From: Saprospiraceae bacterium | GTDB taxonomy: Bacteria; Bacteroidota; Bacteroidia; Chitinophagales; Saprospiraceae | Direction of reading: 5' to 3' | Assembly (NCBI GenBank): GCA_016715405.1 | Contig: JADKAE010000027.1 | Location: forward strand, 3,762-67,761 | DNA length: 64,000 nt | Part shown: piece after piece, positions 50,616 through 61,422 of the stretch | Position numbering within the stretch: the stretch's first letter is position 1 | Layout: every line of letters begins with the position of its first letter | Position numbers and translations under genes: made by a program | The notes under the pieces: generated by a model | The model's input: the letters and a program-made list of their open reading frames with translations, nothing else | Databases searched by the model: none | Told to the model about the DNA's origin: nothing

Positions 50616-52398
50616 CGCTACCTGCGACGGCTGGCAGCCCGAATTATGCGACTTGGCCATCGCCACCAATATGTCGGGTTTTGCCGACTGGGTGCCCGAG
50701 CGGCCCATGCGCAACCTCATGAAACACGTGCGCAGCGGCTTTATCGCCTTCGACGATGCCTGTTTTTGCTGGGATAACGGCAATGCCTCCGCCATCGCTA
50801 CTGACGCTGCCAGCTATCCCACTCACATCCCGCAATCCGCCAACGGCGTGGACAACAAGGTGCGCTTTGTGATCTCCTCGGAAGGCGCCAACCTGCCGCC
50901 GGGCCAATCGTATGTACTGCTGTACGACGGAGAGGGAAACCTCGTGGTAAACGGCGGGGTGACGACGACCGGCAATACGCCCGGCAGGATACAATTTGAC
51001 GTGAATCAGGTTGGGAATATTTTTTTTAATATAAATAGCTCGCAACCCGGCAATCACGTGCGCAATGTGCGCGTATTGCGCCTGGCCGATGAAACGGCGG
51101 ATATCGAAGCCCAGCCTTTTTATGAAGGTTTTTTGGAGAAAATAGCGCCCTTTAGCGCGCTGCGATTTATGGATTGGGGCGCTACCAATCACAATCCTGT
51201 AGTGCATTGGGAAGACCGGTCCTCCACCGACTATTTCACGTATGCAGTGCCAACGGGCGTACCTTACGAGGTCATGATCCAATTAGCCAACCAGACCCAC
51301 AAAGATGTGTGGATCTGCGTGCCCCATGCCGCCGACAGCAACTATATAGCCCAGATGGCGTCGCTGTTCCGCGACCAGCTCGATCCGGCGCTCAGCATCT
51401 ACCTCGAATACAGCAACGAAGTGTGGAACTGGATTTTCGACCAGGCGCATTATAACGTGCAAACGGCCCCCTCCAACCTCAACTACGGGCGCGCCATGGC
51501 TGCGAGGGCGGGACGCACTTTCCGCATCTGGCACGAGGTGTTCGGCCCAGGAAAATCGAGGGTAAAACGCGTATTGGGCCTTCAGGCCGGCTTTAACTAC
51601 CTCAACGAGCAGATCCTCTCGCAACTCGACCCTTCCGAATGGGATTTCGGCTCACCGACATCTTATCTGGGGCTCGACCACTCCGATACCGGTAACCCCG
51701 TATTGAACGTCGCCTCCACGCCGCAGGATATCATAGCCAATGCCCGCCATGCCTGGCAGGGTTTTAGGCCCGTTTTGAGGCAGGACTACAACAACGTCAA
51801 GTTATTTGGTAAACAAATTATCAACTACGAAGGCGGCCAGCACTTTGTGGGCAATGTATTCGGCATCGGTTACCCCTACCAGCAGGCTATGTACGACGCA
51901 CAGTACAGCCCTGAAATTTACAGCCTCTACGACGACATGCTCGACACCATCAGAGTTTGGGGAAGTCGATTGTTTGGCAATTTTAGCCTGGCCAGCCGGC
52001 AGGAGAGTATCTATGGTTCTTGGGGGGTACTCAACGACATCGACATACAGCCGCCATACCTGCTTACTGCGCCCAAATACCAGGCCTTGCTCGACAACCT
52101 ATGCCCGGGCATTCCCAATAGCACACCGCAAGAAGTAGAAGAGACTTTGCAGTCCTTCCTGGTTTTTCCCAATCCTACAAGTGGAGTATGTTGGTTAAAA
52201 TTGGTAGAGGAGACTCCAACGCAAGCGAAAATATCGGTTTTTGATGCCTTGGGAAGGCGGGTGTTTTTAGTTGAAAAAGATAACTATCAGGTCGAGAACG
52301 GGTTTCAGATCGATTTATCGCCATTAGCTGATGGAATGTATATCGTGATAGTAAATTCCGGATCACGGCACTACACAAACACCATCATAAAGCACTAA
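50521..52398 (+). CDS. Secreted glycosidase-like protein with T9SS type A sorting domain, C-terminal fragment
   Basis: From about 50553 this carries a TIM-barrel-like region: FSALRFMDWGATNHNPVVHW, LANQTHKDVWICVPHAADSN and SIYLEYSNEVWNWIFDQAHY. The SNEVWN motif resembles the acid/base region of clan GH-A glycoside hydrolases, but I cannot assign a family. The end is a T9SS type A sorting domain (FLVFPNPTSGVCWLKLVEET, ISVFDALGRRVF, LADGMYIVIVNSGSRHYTNT IIKH), so the protein is exported by the SprA system and probably anchored at the cell surface. Likely a polysaccharide-degrading or binding enzyme. Confidence 0.85.
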   Translation: MNTTTSPPEYTYTASGASGCSDLFTLHVPVDSATCDGWQPELCDLAIATNMSGFADWVPERPMRNLMKHVRSGFIAFDDACFCWDNGNASAIATDAASYPTHIPQSANGVDNKVRFVISSEGANLPPGQSYVLLYDGEGNLVVNGGVTTTGNTPGRIQFDVNQVGNIFFNINSSQPGNHVRNVRVLRLADETADIEAQPFYEGFLEKIAPFSALRFMDWGATNHNPVVHWEDRSSTDYFTYAVPTGVPYEVMIQLANQTHKDVWICVPHAADSNYIAQMASLFRDQLDPALSIYLEYSNEVWNWIFDQAHYNVQTAPSNLNYGRAMAARAGRTFRIWHEVFGPGKSRVKRVLGLQAGFNYLNEQILSQLDPSEWDFGSPTSYLGLDHSDTGNPVLNVASTPQDIIANARHAWQGFRPVLRQDYNNVKLFGKQIINYEGGQHFVGNVFGIGYPYQQAMYDAQYSPEIYSLYDDMLDTIRVWGSRLFGNFSLASRQESIYGSWGVLNDIDIQPPYLLTAPKYQALLDNLCPGIPNSTPQEVEETLQSFLVFPNPTSGVCWLKLVEETPTQAKISVFDALGRRVFLVEKDNYQVENGFQIDLSPLADGMYIVIVNSGSRHYTNTIIKH

Positions 52399-52485
52399 AA
52401 ACGAACAAATTGGATTAAGTCCAAATAAAACAACAGTTTATAGTACAATCTCATTAAAAAAACGAGAAAAATTTTATCTTTTCAG

Positions 52486-52493
52486 TAGTTTTG
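52486..52493 (+). promoter_or_regulatory. Candidate -7 element for the giant adhesin gene
   Basis: TAGTTTTG matches TAnnTTTG and lies 65 bp upstream of the ATG, in the only intergenic stretch ahead of the adhesin gene (52399-52557). No clear -33 element is seen. Confidence 0.35.
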
Positions 52494-52557
52494 GCAGGAA
52501 AGTATAATCTCTCACCAAATAGCAGAATTATGTACTTAATTGAGCCGAATCCGAACT

Positions 52558-55500
52558 ATGAACAGACTACTACAAATTTGCTGCCTATTTGTTATTTCGC
52601 TTGCCTATACTAACCAGGCCGGCGGACAGTGTACCAATCCGAGTATACCCTTGCCCGATGCTTCTACGCCCGTAAATGGCAACCCGGCAACTGCTTATTG
52701 CGTGACGCTCACCTTTAATCCTGCCCAAACAGGCTACCCGACGGGGGTTTCCATGCTGCTTCAACATACTTTTCAGGGGGATTTGGATGTATTTATCAAC
52801 GCCTGCGGCAATACGCTGAACATCATGCAACGCCCCGGCGCTATAGGCAACTGCGCAGGTGGATCGCCCTTTGGCAATTCCAATGATATTGGTTCTCCTG
52901 GCAACCCTTCGCTGGTTACTTTCGCCGACGGCGGCGGGCCCGACCCCGAAAACGGCATCGCACTGGGCGGCGGTACGTATGGTATTACCTCCGACGATGC
53001 CTGTGGTGTGGGAACACCCGGTATCAACTCTTTCGCCTCTTTGTGGGCAGCCTGCCCCCCTGGCAATATCTCGGCACAGATCTGTATCGCCGACCACGCT
53101 TTCCTGGATTCCGGCGTGGCTCAAAATATTACGCTCAATTTTCCATCACCCATCATTTGCGGCTGCACAAACCCGCTTTCGCCCAATTACAACCCAAATG
53201 CCAACGTAGATGACGGTAGTTGCCTGCCCTGCGTTTTCACAGTCACAGCAACGCCCACCCAGCCCTCCTGCGCGTTGAACAACGGCTCCATAAGTATATC
53301 GCCTTCCGGCCCAGGTTATACTTATGCCTGGAGCCCCGGCTCGGTGAGCGGCGCTAACCCCACCAACCTGGCCCCTGGCTCATATTCGGTCACGGTTACC
53401 CAGACCGCCACAGGTTGTACAGGTACCGCCTCGGTGACCCTGAATGCCAGTCCGACCCTTACGGTCAGTGCTAATGCTACGCAGCCCACCTGCGGACAAA
53501 ATAACGGCTCGATCAGCGTAACGCCATCCGGCGCAGGGTACACTTATACCTGGAATCCAGGCTCGGTGAGCGGTTCCAACCCTACCAATCTGGCGCCCGG
53601 CACGTATTCCGTCACGGTCACCCAAACTGCCGGCGGCTGCACCGGCACGGCATCAGTAACCCTCAATCCCAGCCTTCCCATATTGGCAAGTGCCACCCCT
53701 ACCCAGCCTACTTGTGGACAAAACAACGGCTCGATCAGCGTGAATCCTTCAGGCCCAGGTTATTCCTACACTTGGAATCCGCCCTCGGTGAGCGGCTCAA
53801 ACCCCACCAATTTGCCGCCGGGTGCGTATTCCGTGACGGTAACCCAAGCGGTTTCCGGTTGCACTGCCACTGCCTCGGCAACCCTGAACCCTAGCCCCAC
53901 GCTCAACGTAACCATGACCCCCACACAACCCAGTTGCGGGTTAAATAACGGAGCTATAAGCGTATCGCCTGCTGGGGCCGGTTATACCTATACCTGGAAT
54001 CCGGGTTCACTTAGCGGTTCTAATGTTACTAATCTCGGGCCCGGGTTTTATTCCGTTACGGTTACAGAAACGGCAAGCGGGTGTATGGCCAACGCTTCGG
54101 TCACTCTTAACCCCAGTTCGCCACTAGTAGCTACTGCCACCCCTACCCAACCCCCCTGCGCCTTTAGTAACGGCTCTATCAGCGTGACCCCCGCCGGTCC
54201 GGGCTATACCTATGCCTGGAATCCGCCTATAGTTGGCGGCGCTAATCCGATTAGCCTGGCCCCCGGGTCGTATACGGTAACCGTGACTGAAACCGCTACG
54301 GGTTGTATGGACGACGTCAGTGTTACACTTAACCCCAGTGCACCCCTAACAGTTACCCTAAATGTAGCTCAGCCCTCCTGTGGTCAAAATAACGGCGGAA
54401 TAGCTGTATCCCCTGCAGGAGCGGGTTATACCTATGCCTGGAACCCTCCTTCTCTCTCCGGCCCAGCCGCCTTGAACCTGGCGCCGGGTACGTATTCGGT
54501 GACGGTTACCCAATTAGACGGGGGATGTACGGACGAAGCATCTGCTACCATAAACCCGAGCTCGCCGCCGATGGCCAATATTACTGCCAGCCCCGGCACT
54601 ATTTGTGTAGGGCAATCCACTACGCTAACGGCTACAGGTGGCGGCACTTACACCTGGAGCACCGGGCAAACAGGCGCTGCAATTACGGTATCACCAGCCT
54701 CAACTACGAACTATTCGGTAACGGTGAATACCGCAGGCTGCGCCGCTACGGCCAATATTACGGTGACGGTAAATACCGTGACGGCAACAGCGACAGCCAG
54801 CCCCACAGCAATATGCGCAGGGGATGCCAGTACGCTAACCGCAACCGGCGGCGGAACCTATCAATGGAGCACCGGCCAATCCGGCGCCTCGATCACTGTA
54901 AACCCCGCCGCCGCCACCACTTACACCGTTACAGTGACCAACAACGGTTGCACCGATGACGCCAGTGTAACCGTGAATATCAACACAGTGACCGCAACGG
55001 CTACCGCCAACCCCAGCGTTTCTTGTTCCGGCGACCCCGTGCAGCTCACTGCCGGCGGCGGGGGGACCTATGCCTGGAGTACAGGCCAGGCAGGGTCTCC
55101 CATCGCCGTAAACCCTACGGCTACCACCACATATACCGTAACCGTCACCAATAACGGCTGTACCGACGTGGCCACCGTTACCGTGACGATTAATACCGTG
55201 ACCGCATCGGCGACAGCCAGCCCCAGCGTCGCTTGTTCGGGCGATCCGGTGCAGTTAACAGCTACAGGCGGCGGAACCTATGCCTGGAGTACAGGCCAAT
55301 CAGGCGCCACTATTACTGTAAACCCCACAGCCACTACAACTTATACCGTGACCGTCACCAACAATGGCTGTACCGACGTAGCCACCGTGACTGTAACAGT
55401 CAATACCGTCACCGCTTCGGCTGTCGCCAACCCCAATCCGATCTGCGAAGGCCAGTTCGCTACCCTCACAGCTAGCGGCGGGGGTACCTATGCCTGGAGC

Positions 55501-58500
55501 ACGGGAGAAACCGGCGCTTCCATAATCGTAACCCCTGCTGCTACCACGGCTTACACCGTAACGGTGACCAACAATGGCTGTACCGATGATGCGGTTGTGA
55601 ATGTGGTGGTTAATACCGTAACCGCCAATATTACCGCCGGCGCCAATCCAATTTGCTTAGGGAGTTCAACCAACCTGGTCGCCTCCGGCGGCGGCACATA
55701 TGCCTGGAGCACCGGACAAACCGGATCAACTATCAGCGTTTCTCCAGCATCAACCACTACCTACACGGTGACGGTGACCAATAACGGCTGTACCGACGTG
55801 GCAAGCCTCACAGTGACGGTGAACTCCGCAACTGCTACCGCCTCGGCTGCCCCGTCAGTGATTTGCGAAGGCGGCTCTTCGGTTTTGACCGCTACGGGCG
55901 GCGGCACCTATGCCTGGAGTACAGGTCAAACCGGCGCCAGCATTACCGTAAGCCCTTTGACCTCAACAACTTATTCTGTTACAGTGACCAATAACGGCTG
56001 TACCGATGTAGCCAACGTGACCGTGAACGTGACTGTTGTCAACGGCCAGGCTACGGCAAGCCCCGCAGCAATTTGCGAAGGCGCAACGAGTACACTGACT
56101 GCAACCGGCGGGGGGACCTATGCCTGGAGCACCGGACAAAGCGGCGCCTCAATAACGGTAGCGCCTACTGGTACAACCACCTACTCCGTCACCGTCACCA
56201 ATAATGGCTGTACGGATGTGGCCAACGTGACCGTAACAGTGAATTCGGTTACAGCAACGGCCACAGCCAACCCGAGTACGGTTTGTAGCGGGCAAGTCAG
56301 TATGCTAACCGCTACCGGTGGGGGGACCTATCTGTGGAGTACCGGGCAAACCAACGCTACGATCCCCGTGGTGGTAGGTTCTACAACAACTTTTTCCGTC
56401 ACAGTGACCAATAACGGCTGTACTGACGTAGCTGCCGTTACGGTTAACGTCAACTCAGTGACGGCAACGGCAACGGCAAGTCCAAGTACGGTCTGTTCCG
56501 GGGATGCCAGCACGTTGACCGCTACCGGCGGCGGCACCTATGCCTGGAGTACCGGGCAATCCGGGGCTACCATCACTGTGAACCCCACAACCACAACAAC
56601 TTATACCGTTACAGTAACCAATGGCGGTTGTTCAGGTGTAGCCAACGTGACCGTCAACGTAAATACTGTCACCGCACAGGCTTCGGCAAGCCCAACAGCG
56701 ATCTGCGAAGGAGAGACTAGCACACTGACTGCTACGGGTGGCGGCACCTATGCCTGGAGTACCGGACAAATAGGCGCATCGATAACCGTGGCGCCTACGG
56801 CAACAACTACCTATACCGTCACTGTCACTAATAATGGTTGTACCGACGAAGCCGATGTAACCGTTACGGTGAACACAGTTACCGCGACAGCCACAGCCAA
56901 TCCCGGTACCATCTGCGCTGGAAACCCCGTCCAGTTGACTGCCACCGGCGGCGGTACATACCAATGGAGTTCCGGACAAACAACCGCTACTTTCAGCGTG
57001 GCAATCGGCACCACCACCACTTTCTCCGTCACCGTCACCGATAGCAACGGCTGTACCGACGTAGCTTCCGTCACGGTAAATGTCATTTCAACCGTGGCGA
57101 GTGTTTCAGCAAGCCCCTCCACTGTTTGTCCCGGACTGTCTTCTGTGCTGACAGCTACCGGCGGCGGTACCTATCAATGGAGCACCGGGGAAACCGGCGC
57201 GTCTATCACGGTAACTCCCGCCGCTACTACTACTTATTCGGTAACGGTAACAAATAATAGCTGCGTAGACGTAGAACAAGTAACCGTAACGGTCGGGGCT
57301 GTTTTAACGCCTACTGTAACTGCAAGTCCAACTACAGTTTGTCCGGGTCAGAGTTCCGTGTTAACTGCCTCGGGCGGAGATACCTACAGCTGGAGCACCG
57401 GCCAATCAGGAGCTTCCATCACCGTGGCGCCTACCACCACAACTACCTATTCGGTAACAGCTACCAATAACGGCTGTACCGGCACCGCCACCGTGACAGT
57501 CACCGTGGATCCCAGCCTAACGGCTACGGCTACGGCCGGCCCTATGACCATTTGCGAAGGGCAATCAAGTACGTTATCCGCTACCGGCGGCGGCGCTTAT
57601 GCCTGGAGCACCGGCCAATCGGGGTCGCCTGTTTCGGTGTCGCCCACCACTACCACTACTTATACCGTGACGGTGACCAATAACGGCTGTACGGGTACCG
57701 CCGATGTAACCGTCAACGTGACTCCTCCCCCCTCTGCCACTGCGATTGCCAGCCCCTCGACCATCTGTGCCGGGCAAGCCAGTACGCTAACGGCCACCGG
57801 CGGCGGCACTTACTTGTGGAGCGACGGACAAATCGGCGCTTCTGTAACCGTGATGCCTTCTTCGACTACCACTTATACCGTGACGGTAACCAACAACGGC
57901 TGTACCGCCACCGCCACCGTGACAGTCAATGTAAATCCTTTGCCTACACCCACTGCCTCAGCAGATCCTTCTACCATTTGTGCCGGGCAAACCAGTACGC
58001 TAACTGCTTCCGGCGGCGGCACTTACCAATGGAGCAGCGGACAAAACGGCGCCACGATTTCAGTATCGCCCACCTCCACTACTTCATATACCGTGACGGT
58101 AACCAATAACGGTTGTTCAGCTACCGCAAATGTGACGGTGAATGTCAATCCTTTGCCCACGCCGACAGCCTCGGCCAGCCCGGCGACAATATGTGCCGGG
58201 CAATCCAGCACACTGACTGCTTCGGGTGGCGGCACTTACGCCTGGAGCTCGGGCCAAACAGGCGCTACGATTAACGTATCGCCCACCGCTACGACTACTT
58301 ATACCGTAACCGTGACAAATAATGGCTGTACGGCTACTACCGATGTAACAGTGACCGTAAACCCGCTGCCTATACCTACGGCCTCGGCCAATCCCGCAGC
58401 CATTTGTTTGGGGGAATCTGCTACGCTGACGGCTACCGGCGGCGGCACTTACCAGTGGAACGGCGGGCAATTCGGATCTCCCATACAGGTTTCTCCCGCT

Positions 58501-61422
58501 TCAACTACCACCTATACAGTAACCGTCACCAATAACGGCTGTACGGGTACTGCCGATGTGACGGTAACAGTTAATTCAACTACCGCCACCGCCTCCGCCA
58601 TACCGGCAACAATTTGTCCGGGCCTTACTTCTACTTTGACGGCAACCGGCGGCGGAACTTACGCCTGGAATACCGGACAAAGCGGCGCATCTATTTCTGT
58701 AAATCCAACCGCAACGACTACCTACACGGTGACCGTCACGAATAATGGCTGCACCGATGAGGCTATGGTCACTGTAAACGTCGAAAATAATCTCAGCGCT
58801 ACGGCTACTGCCAGCCCAGCCGCTATTTGTGCCGGGCAATCCAGCACGCTAACAGCCACCGGGGGCGGCACTTATGCCTGGAGCTCGGGCCAATCGGGCG
58901 CCACTATTTCCGTTTCGCCGCCCGCTACCACCACCTATACGGTGACGGTGACCAATAACGGCTGCACGGGCACAGCCAGCGTAGCGGTGATGGTAAATCC
59001 GCTACCCACAGCTACCGTTACAGCCAGTCCAACGTCTATTTGCGTGGGGCAAACCAGCACGCTAACCGCTACCGGCGGCGGTACTTATCAGTGGAGCACG
59101 GGGCAGTCCGGCCCGGCTATTCTTGTTACACCACTCTCTACGACAACGTATCAGGTGACTGCCACCAATAACGGCTGTACAGGCACAGGCAGCGTTACTG
59201 TAACGGTAAACCCCTTGCCCAACCCCACAGCCTCGGCTAATCCGGCCTCTATTTGTGCCGGGCAAACCAGCACGCTCACGGCCACCGGTGGCGGTACCTA
59301 TCAATGGAATACCGGACAATCTGGCGCTACTATAACAGTAAGCCCTCAATTTACCACGGCGTACCAGGTCACGGTGACTACTAACGGCTGTTCCGCTACA
59401 GCGGATGTCACGGTTACCGTAAATCCGCTACCCACACCTACCGCTACTGCAAGTCCGGCGGCTATTTGTGCCGGACAAACCAGCGTCCTCACTGCCACCG
59501 GCGGCGGCACATATCAATGGAGTTCAGGCCAATCCGGCGCCACTATTGCCGTTTCGCCTGCTACTACTACAACCTATACGGTAACGGTAACCAATAATGG
59601 CTGTACAGGTACCGCATCGGCTACCGTAGTGGTCACTCCATTACCTATGCCAACAGCTGTGGCCAACCCTGCCGTATTGTGCGCCGGGCAGTCTACTACC
59701 CTGACCGCCACCGGCGGCGGGACATACCTGTGGAGCACCGGGCAAAGCGGCGCCAATATCACGGTTACACCTGCTGCAACAACAAGCTTCTCCGTCACTG
59801 CCACCAACAACGGCTGCTCTGGCGAAGCACAAGTGACCGTCACCGTCAATACGACGACAGCAACAGCAACCGCTGCCTTGTCTACGGTATGCCCGGGGCT
59901 TTCTACTACCTTAACCGCTACCGGCGGCGGCACTTATGCCTGGAGCACCGGACAAAGCGGCGCCACCATAGCGGTGACACCCGCGGCTACGACAACCTAC
60001 ACCGTAACAGTGACGAACAACGGTTGTACTGACGTAGCGGCTGTGACCGTATCTGTCAGCAATGTGCTCGTACCTACCGTAACAGCGGATCCTCCATCCA
60101 TCTGCACAGGCCAAAGCACGGTACTCACCGCTTTTGGCGGCGATACTTTTATGTGGAGTACCGGACAAACCGATCCCTCTATCACTGTTATGCCCTCAGT
60201 TACCACTACTTATTCTGTGGAGGTAGGCCTTAATGGCTGTACGGGTTCTTCCAGTATTACAGTGGTCGTCAATCCGCTGCCTGTTCCCGCTGCCATAGCC
60301 GGCCCCGCCATCATATGTGTGGGTGAATCTACCACGCTGACCGCTACCGGCGGCGATACCTTCCAGTGGAGCACAGGAGAAAGCGGTTCTTCCATTAGCG
60401 TGACACCTGCAGCCACAACTACCTATTCGGTAACGGCTACCAGCACCGGTTGTACCGCAACTACCGATGTAACCGTTGTGGTCAACCCCTTACCGGTAGC
60501 TACGGCATCGGCTACGCCTGACTCTATCTGTACCGGACAATCCGCCACACTAACGGCCACCGGCGGCAGCATGTATATGTGGAGCACCGGACAATCAGGC
60601 GCATCGATTACGGTGACGCCGGCTTCCACGACAATGTATACCGTTACTGTTACCGCCAATGGCTGCAGCAGCCTGACCAACACAACGGTAGTCGTTAATC
60701 CATTGCCTGTTCCAACTGCTTCGGCAAGCCCAGCCACATTGTGCATCGGGCAATCTACCACGCTGACAGCCGGCGGCGGCGATACCTATGTATGGAGCGA
60801 CGGACAATCGGGGGCTTCTGTCGAGGTGACACCCGCATCCACCACAACCTACGCCGTGACCGTTACAAGTGCATTTGGCTGTCAGGCTACAACCTCCACG
60901 ACTGTCACCATTAATCCGCTGCCCACTGCGACTGCATCACCCGAAACCATTTGCCTGGGCCAATCAGCCGTATTGACAGCCGGCGGCGGAACAACTTATT
61001 CCTGGAGCACCGGCCAAACGGGTGCAACGATTACGGTTACTCCCACGGCTACCACCACATACACAGTAACGGTCACCGCCAACGGCTGCACCGACACCAC
61101 CGAAGTAACCGTAACCGTCAATGAAGTGAATGCCTCTGTTTCGACCTCAGCCACGACTATCTGCCCGGGACTGCCGGTTGTGCTTACAGCCTCCGGCGGC
61201 GGCACTTATTCCTGGAACACCGGCCAAGCCGGGGAAACGATTACGGTAAACCCCGTTGTCAATACCACATATTCGGTAACGGTAACCAACCAGGGATGTA
61301 CCGGTCAGGCGTCTGTTACGGTAATGATGGGCGATACGCTGACGCCCACTATCATCGCCATCCCGGATACGATATGTACTGGCGAATCAGCCACGCTAAC
61401 CGCAGAAGGCGGCGGCACGTAG
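52558..61422 (+). CDS. Giant repeat adhesin with SprB and Ig-like repeats (main part)
   Basis: The true start is ATG 52558 with the signal peptide MNRLLQICCLFVISLAYTNQ AGGQC; a TTG 18 bp upstream is unlikely. Order: a proprotein-convertase P-like domain (about 30-210), a short Cys-rich linker (CGCTNPLSPNYNPNANVDDG), six SprB-type repeats (QPSC-x-NNGSIS-x-SPSGPGYTYAW), then about 33 Ig-like repeats of about 75 residues, each with GGGTYAWSTGQSGASITV, TTTYTVTVTNNGCTD and a probable disulfide (ICxG to NNGC). It ends at TAG 61420-61422 inside a repeat, and the same frame continues after it. It would be a surface adhesin, like SprB, exported by T9SS. Confidence 0.92.
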   Translation: MNRLLQICCLFVISLAYTNQAGGQCTNPSIPLPDASTPVNGNPATAYCVTLTFNPAQTGYPTGVSMLLQHTFQGDLDVFINACGNTLNIMQRPGAIGNCAGGSPFGNSNDIGSPGNPSLVTFADGGGPDPENGIALGGGTYGITSDDACGVGTPGINSFASLWAACPPGNISAQICIADHAFLDSGVAQNITLNFPSPIICGCTNPLSPNYNPNANVDDGSCLPCVFTVTATPTQPSCALNNGSISISPSGPGYTYAWSPGSVSGANPTNLAPGSYSVTVTQTATGCTGTASVTLNASPTLTVSANATQPTCGQNNGSISVTPSGAGYTYTWNPGSVSGSNPTNLAPGTYSVTVTQTAGGCTGTASVTLNPSLPILASATPTQPTCGQNNGSISVNPSGPGYSYTWNPPSVSGSNPTNLPPGAYSVTVTQAVSGCTATASATLNPSPTLNVTMTPTQPSCGLNNGAISVSPAGAGYTYTWNPGSLSGSNVTNLGPGFYSVTVTETASGCMANASVTLNPSSPLVATATPTQPPCAFSNGSISVTPAGPGYTYAWNPPIVGGANPISLAPGSYTVTVTETATGCMDDVSVTLNPSAPLTVTLNVAQPSCGQNNGGIAVSPAGAGYTYAWNPPSLSGPAALNLAPGTYSVTVTQLDGGCTDEASATINPSSPPMANITASPGTICVGQSTTLTATGGGTYTWSTGQTGAAITVSPASTTNYSVTVNTAGCAATANITVTVNTVTATATASPTAICAGDASTLTATGGGTYQWSTGQSGASITVNPAAATTYTVTVTNNGCTDDASVTVNINTVTATATANPSVSCSGDPVQLTAGGGGTYAWSTGQAGSPIAVNPTATTTYTVTVTNNGCTDVATVTVTINTVTASATASPSVACSGDPVQLTATGGGTYAWSTGQSGATITVNPTATTTYTVTVTNNGCTDVATVTVTVNTVTASAVANPNPICEGQFATLTASGGGTYAWSTGETGASIIVTPAATTAYTVTVTNNGCTDDAVVNVVVNTVTANITAGANPICLGSSTNLVASGGGTYAWSTGQTGSTISVSPASTTTYTVTVTNNGCTDVASLTVTVNSATATASAAPSVICEGGSSVLTATGGGTYAWSTGQTGASITVSPLTSTTYSVTVTNNGCTDVANVTVNVTVVNGQATASPAAICEGATSTLTATGGGTYAWSTGQSGASITVAPTGTTTYSVTVTNNGCTDVANVTVTVNSVTATATANPSTVCSGQVSMLTATGGGTYLWSTGQTNATIPVVVGSTTTFSVTVTNNGCTDVAAVTVNVNSVTATATASPSTVCSGDASTLTATGGGTYAWSTGQSGATITVNPTTTTTYTVTVTNGGCSGVANVTVNVNTVTAQASASPTAICEGETSTLTATGGGTYAWSTGQIGASITVAPTATTTYTVTVTNNGCTDEADVTVTVNTVTATATANPGTICAGNPVQLTATGGGTYQWSSGQTTATFSVAIGTTTTFSVTVTDSNGCTDVASVTVNVISTVASVSASPSTVCPGLSSVLTATGGGTYQWSTGETGASITVTPAATTTYSVTVTNNSCVDVEQVTVTVGAVLTPTVTASPTTVCPGQSSVLTASGGDTYSWSTGQSGASITVAPTTTTTYSVTATNNGCTGTATVTVTVDPSLTATATAGPMTICEGQSSTLSATGGGAYAWSTGQSGSPVSVSPTTTTTYTVTVTNNGCTGTADVTVNVTPPPSATAIASPSTICAGQASTLTATGGGTYLWSDGQIGASVTVMPSSTTTYTVTVTNNGCTATATVTVNVNPLPTPTASADPSTICAGQTSTLTASGGGTYQWSSGQNGATISVSPTSTTSYTVTVTNNGCSATANVTVNVNPLPTPTASASPATICAGQSSTLTASGGGTYAWSSGQTGATINVSPTATTTYTVTVTNNGCTATTDVTVTVNPLPIPTASANPAAICLGESATLTATGGGTYQWNGGQFGSPIQVSPASTTTYTVTVTNNGCTGTADVTVTVNSTTATASAIPATICPGLTSTLTATGGGTYAWNTGQSGASISVNPTATTTYTVTVTNNGCTDEAMVTVNVENNLSATATASPAAICAGQSSTLTATGGGTYAWSSGQSGATISVSPPATTTYTVTVTNNGCTGTASVAVMVNPLPTATVTASPTSICVGQTSTLTATGGGTYQWSTGQSGPAILVTPLSTTTYQVTATNNGCTGTGSVTVTVNPLPNPTASANPASICAGQTSTLTATGGGTYQWNTGQSGATITVSPQFTTAYQVTVTTNGCSATADVTVTVNPLPTPTATASPAAICAGQTSVLTATGGGTYQWSSGQSGATIAVSPATTTTYTVTVTNNGCTGTASATVVVTPLPMPTAVANPAVLCAGQSTTLTATGGGTYLWSTGQSGANITVTPAATTSFSVTATNNGCSGEAQVTVTVNTTTATATAALSTVCPGLSTTLTATGGGTYAWSTGQSGATIAVTPAATTTYTVTVTNNGCTDVAAVTVSVSNVLVPTVTADPPSICTGQSTVLTAFGGDTFMWSTGQTDPSITVMPSVTTTYSVEVGLNGCTGSSSITVVVNPLPVPAAIAGPAIICVGESTTLTATGGDTFQWSTGESGSSISVTPAATTTYSVTATSTGCTATTDVTVVVNPLPVATASATPDSICTGQSATLTATGGSMYMWSTGQSGASITVTPASTTMYTVTVTANGCSSLTNTTVVVNPLPVPTASASPATLCIGQSTTLTAGGGDTYVWSDGQSGASVEVTPASTTTYAVTVTSAFGCQATTSTTVTINPLPTATASPETICLGQSAVLTAGGGTTYSWSTGQTGATITVTPTATTTYTVTVTANGCTDTTEVTVTVNEVNASVSTSATTICPGLPVVLTASGGGTYSWNTGQAGETITVNPVVNTTYSVTVTNQGCTGQASVTVMMGDTLTPTIIAIPDTICTGESATLTAEGGGT

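Noticed and set aside
59574..60206. Repeated minus-strand frames with internally similar peptides under the adhesin
   Set aside because: They are the reverse reading of the Ig-like DNA repeats, so their similarity reflects the repeats and not a second protein family.
1547..61422. Stop-codon reassignment (TAG or TAA read as sense)
   Set aside because: Both codons, as well as TGA, end intact genes normally here; the five internal stops are better explained by base or indel errors.
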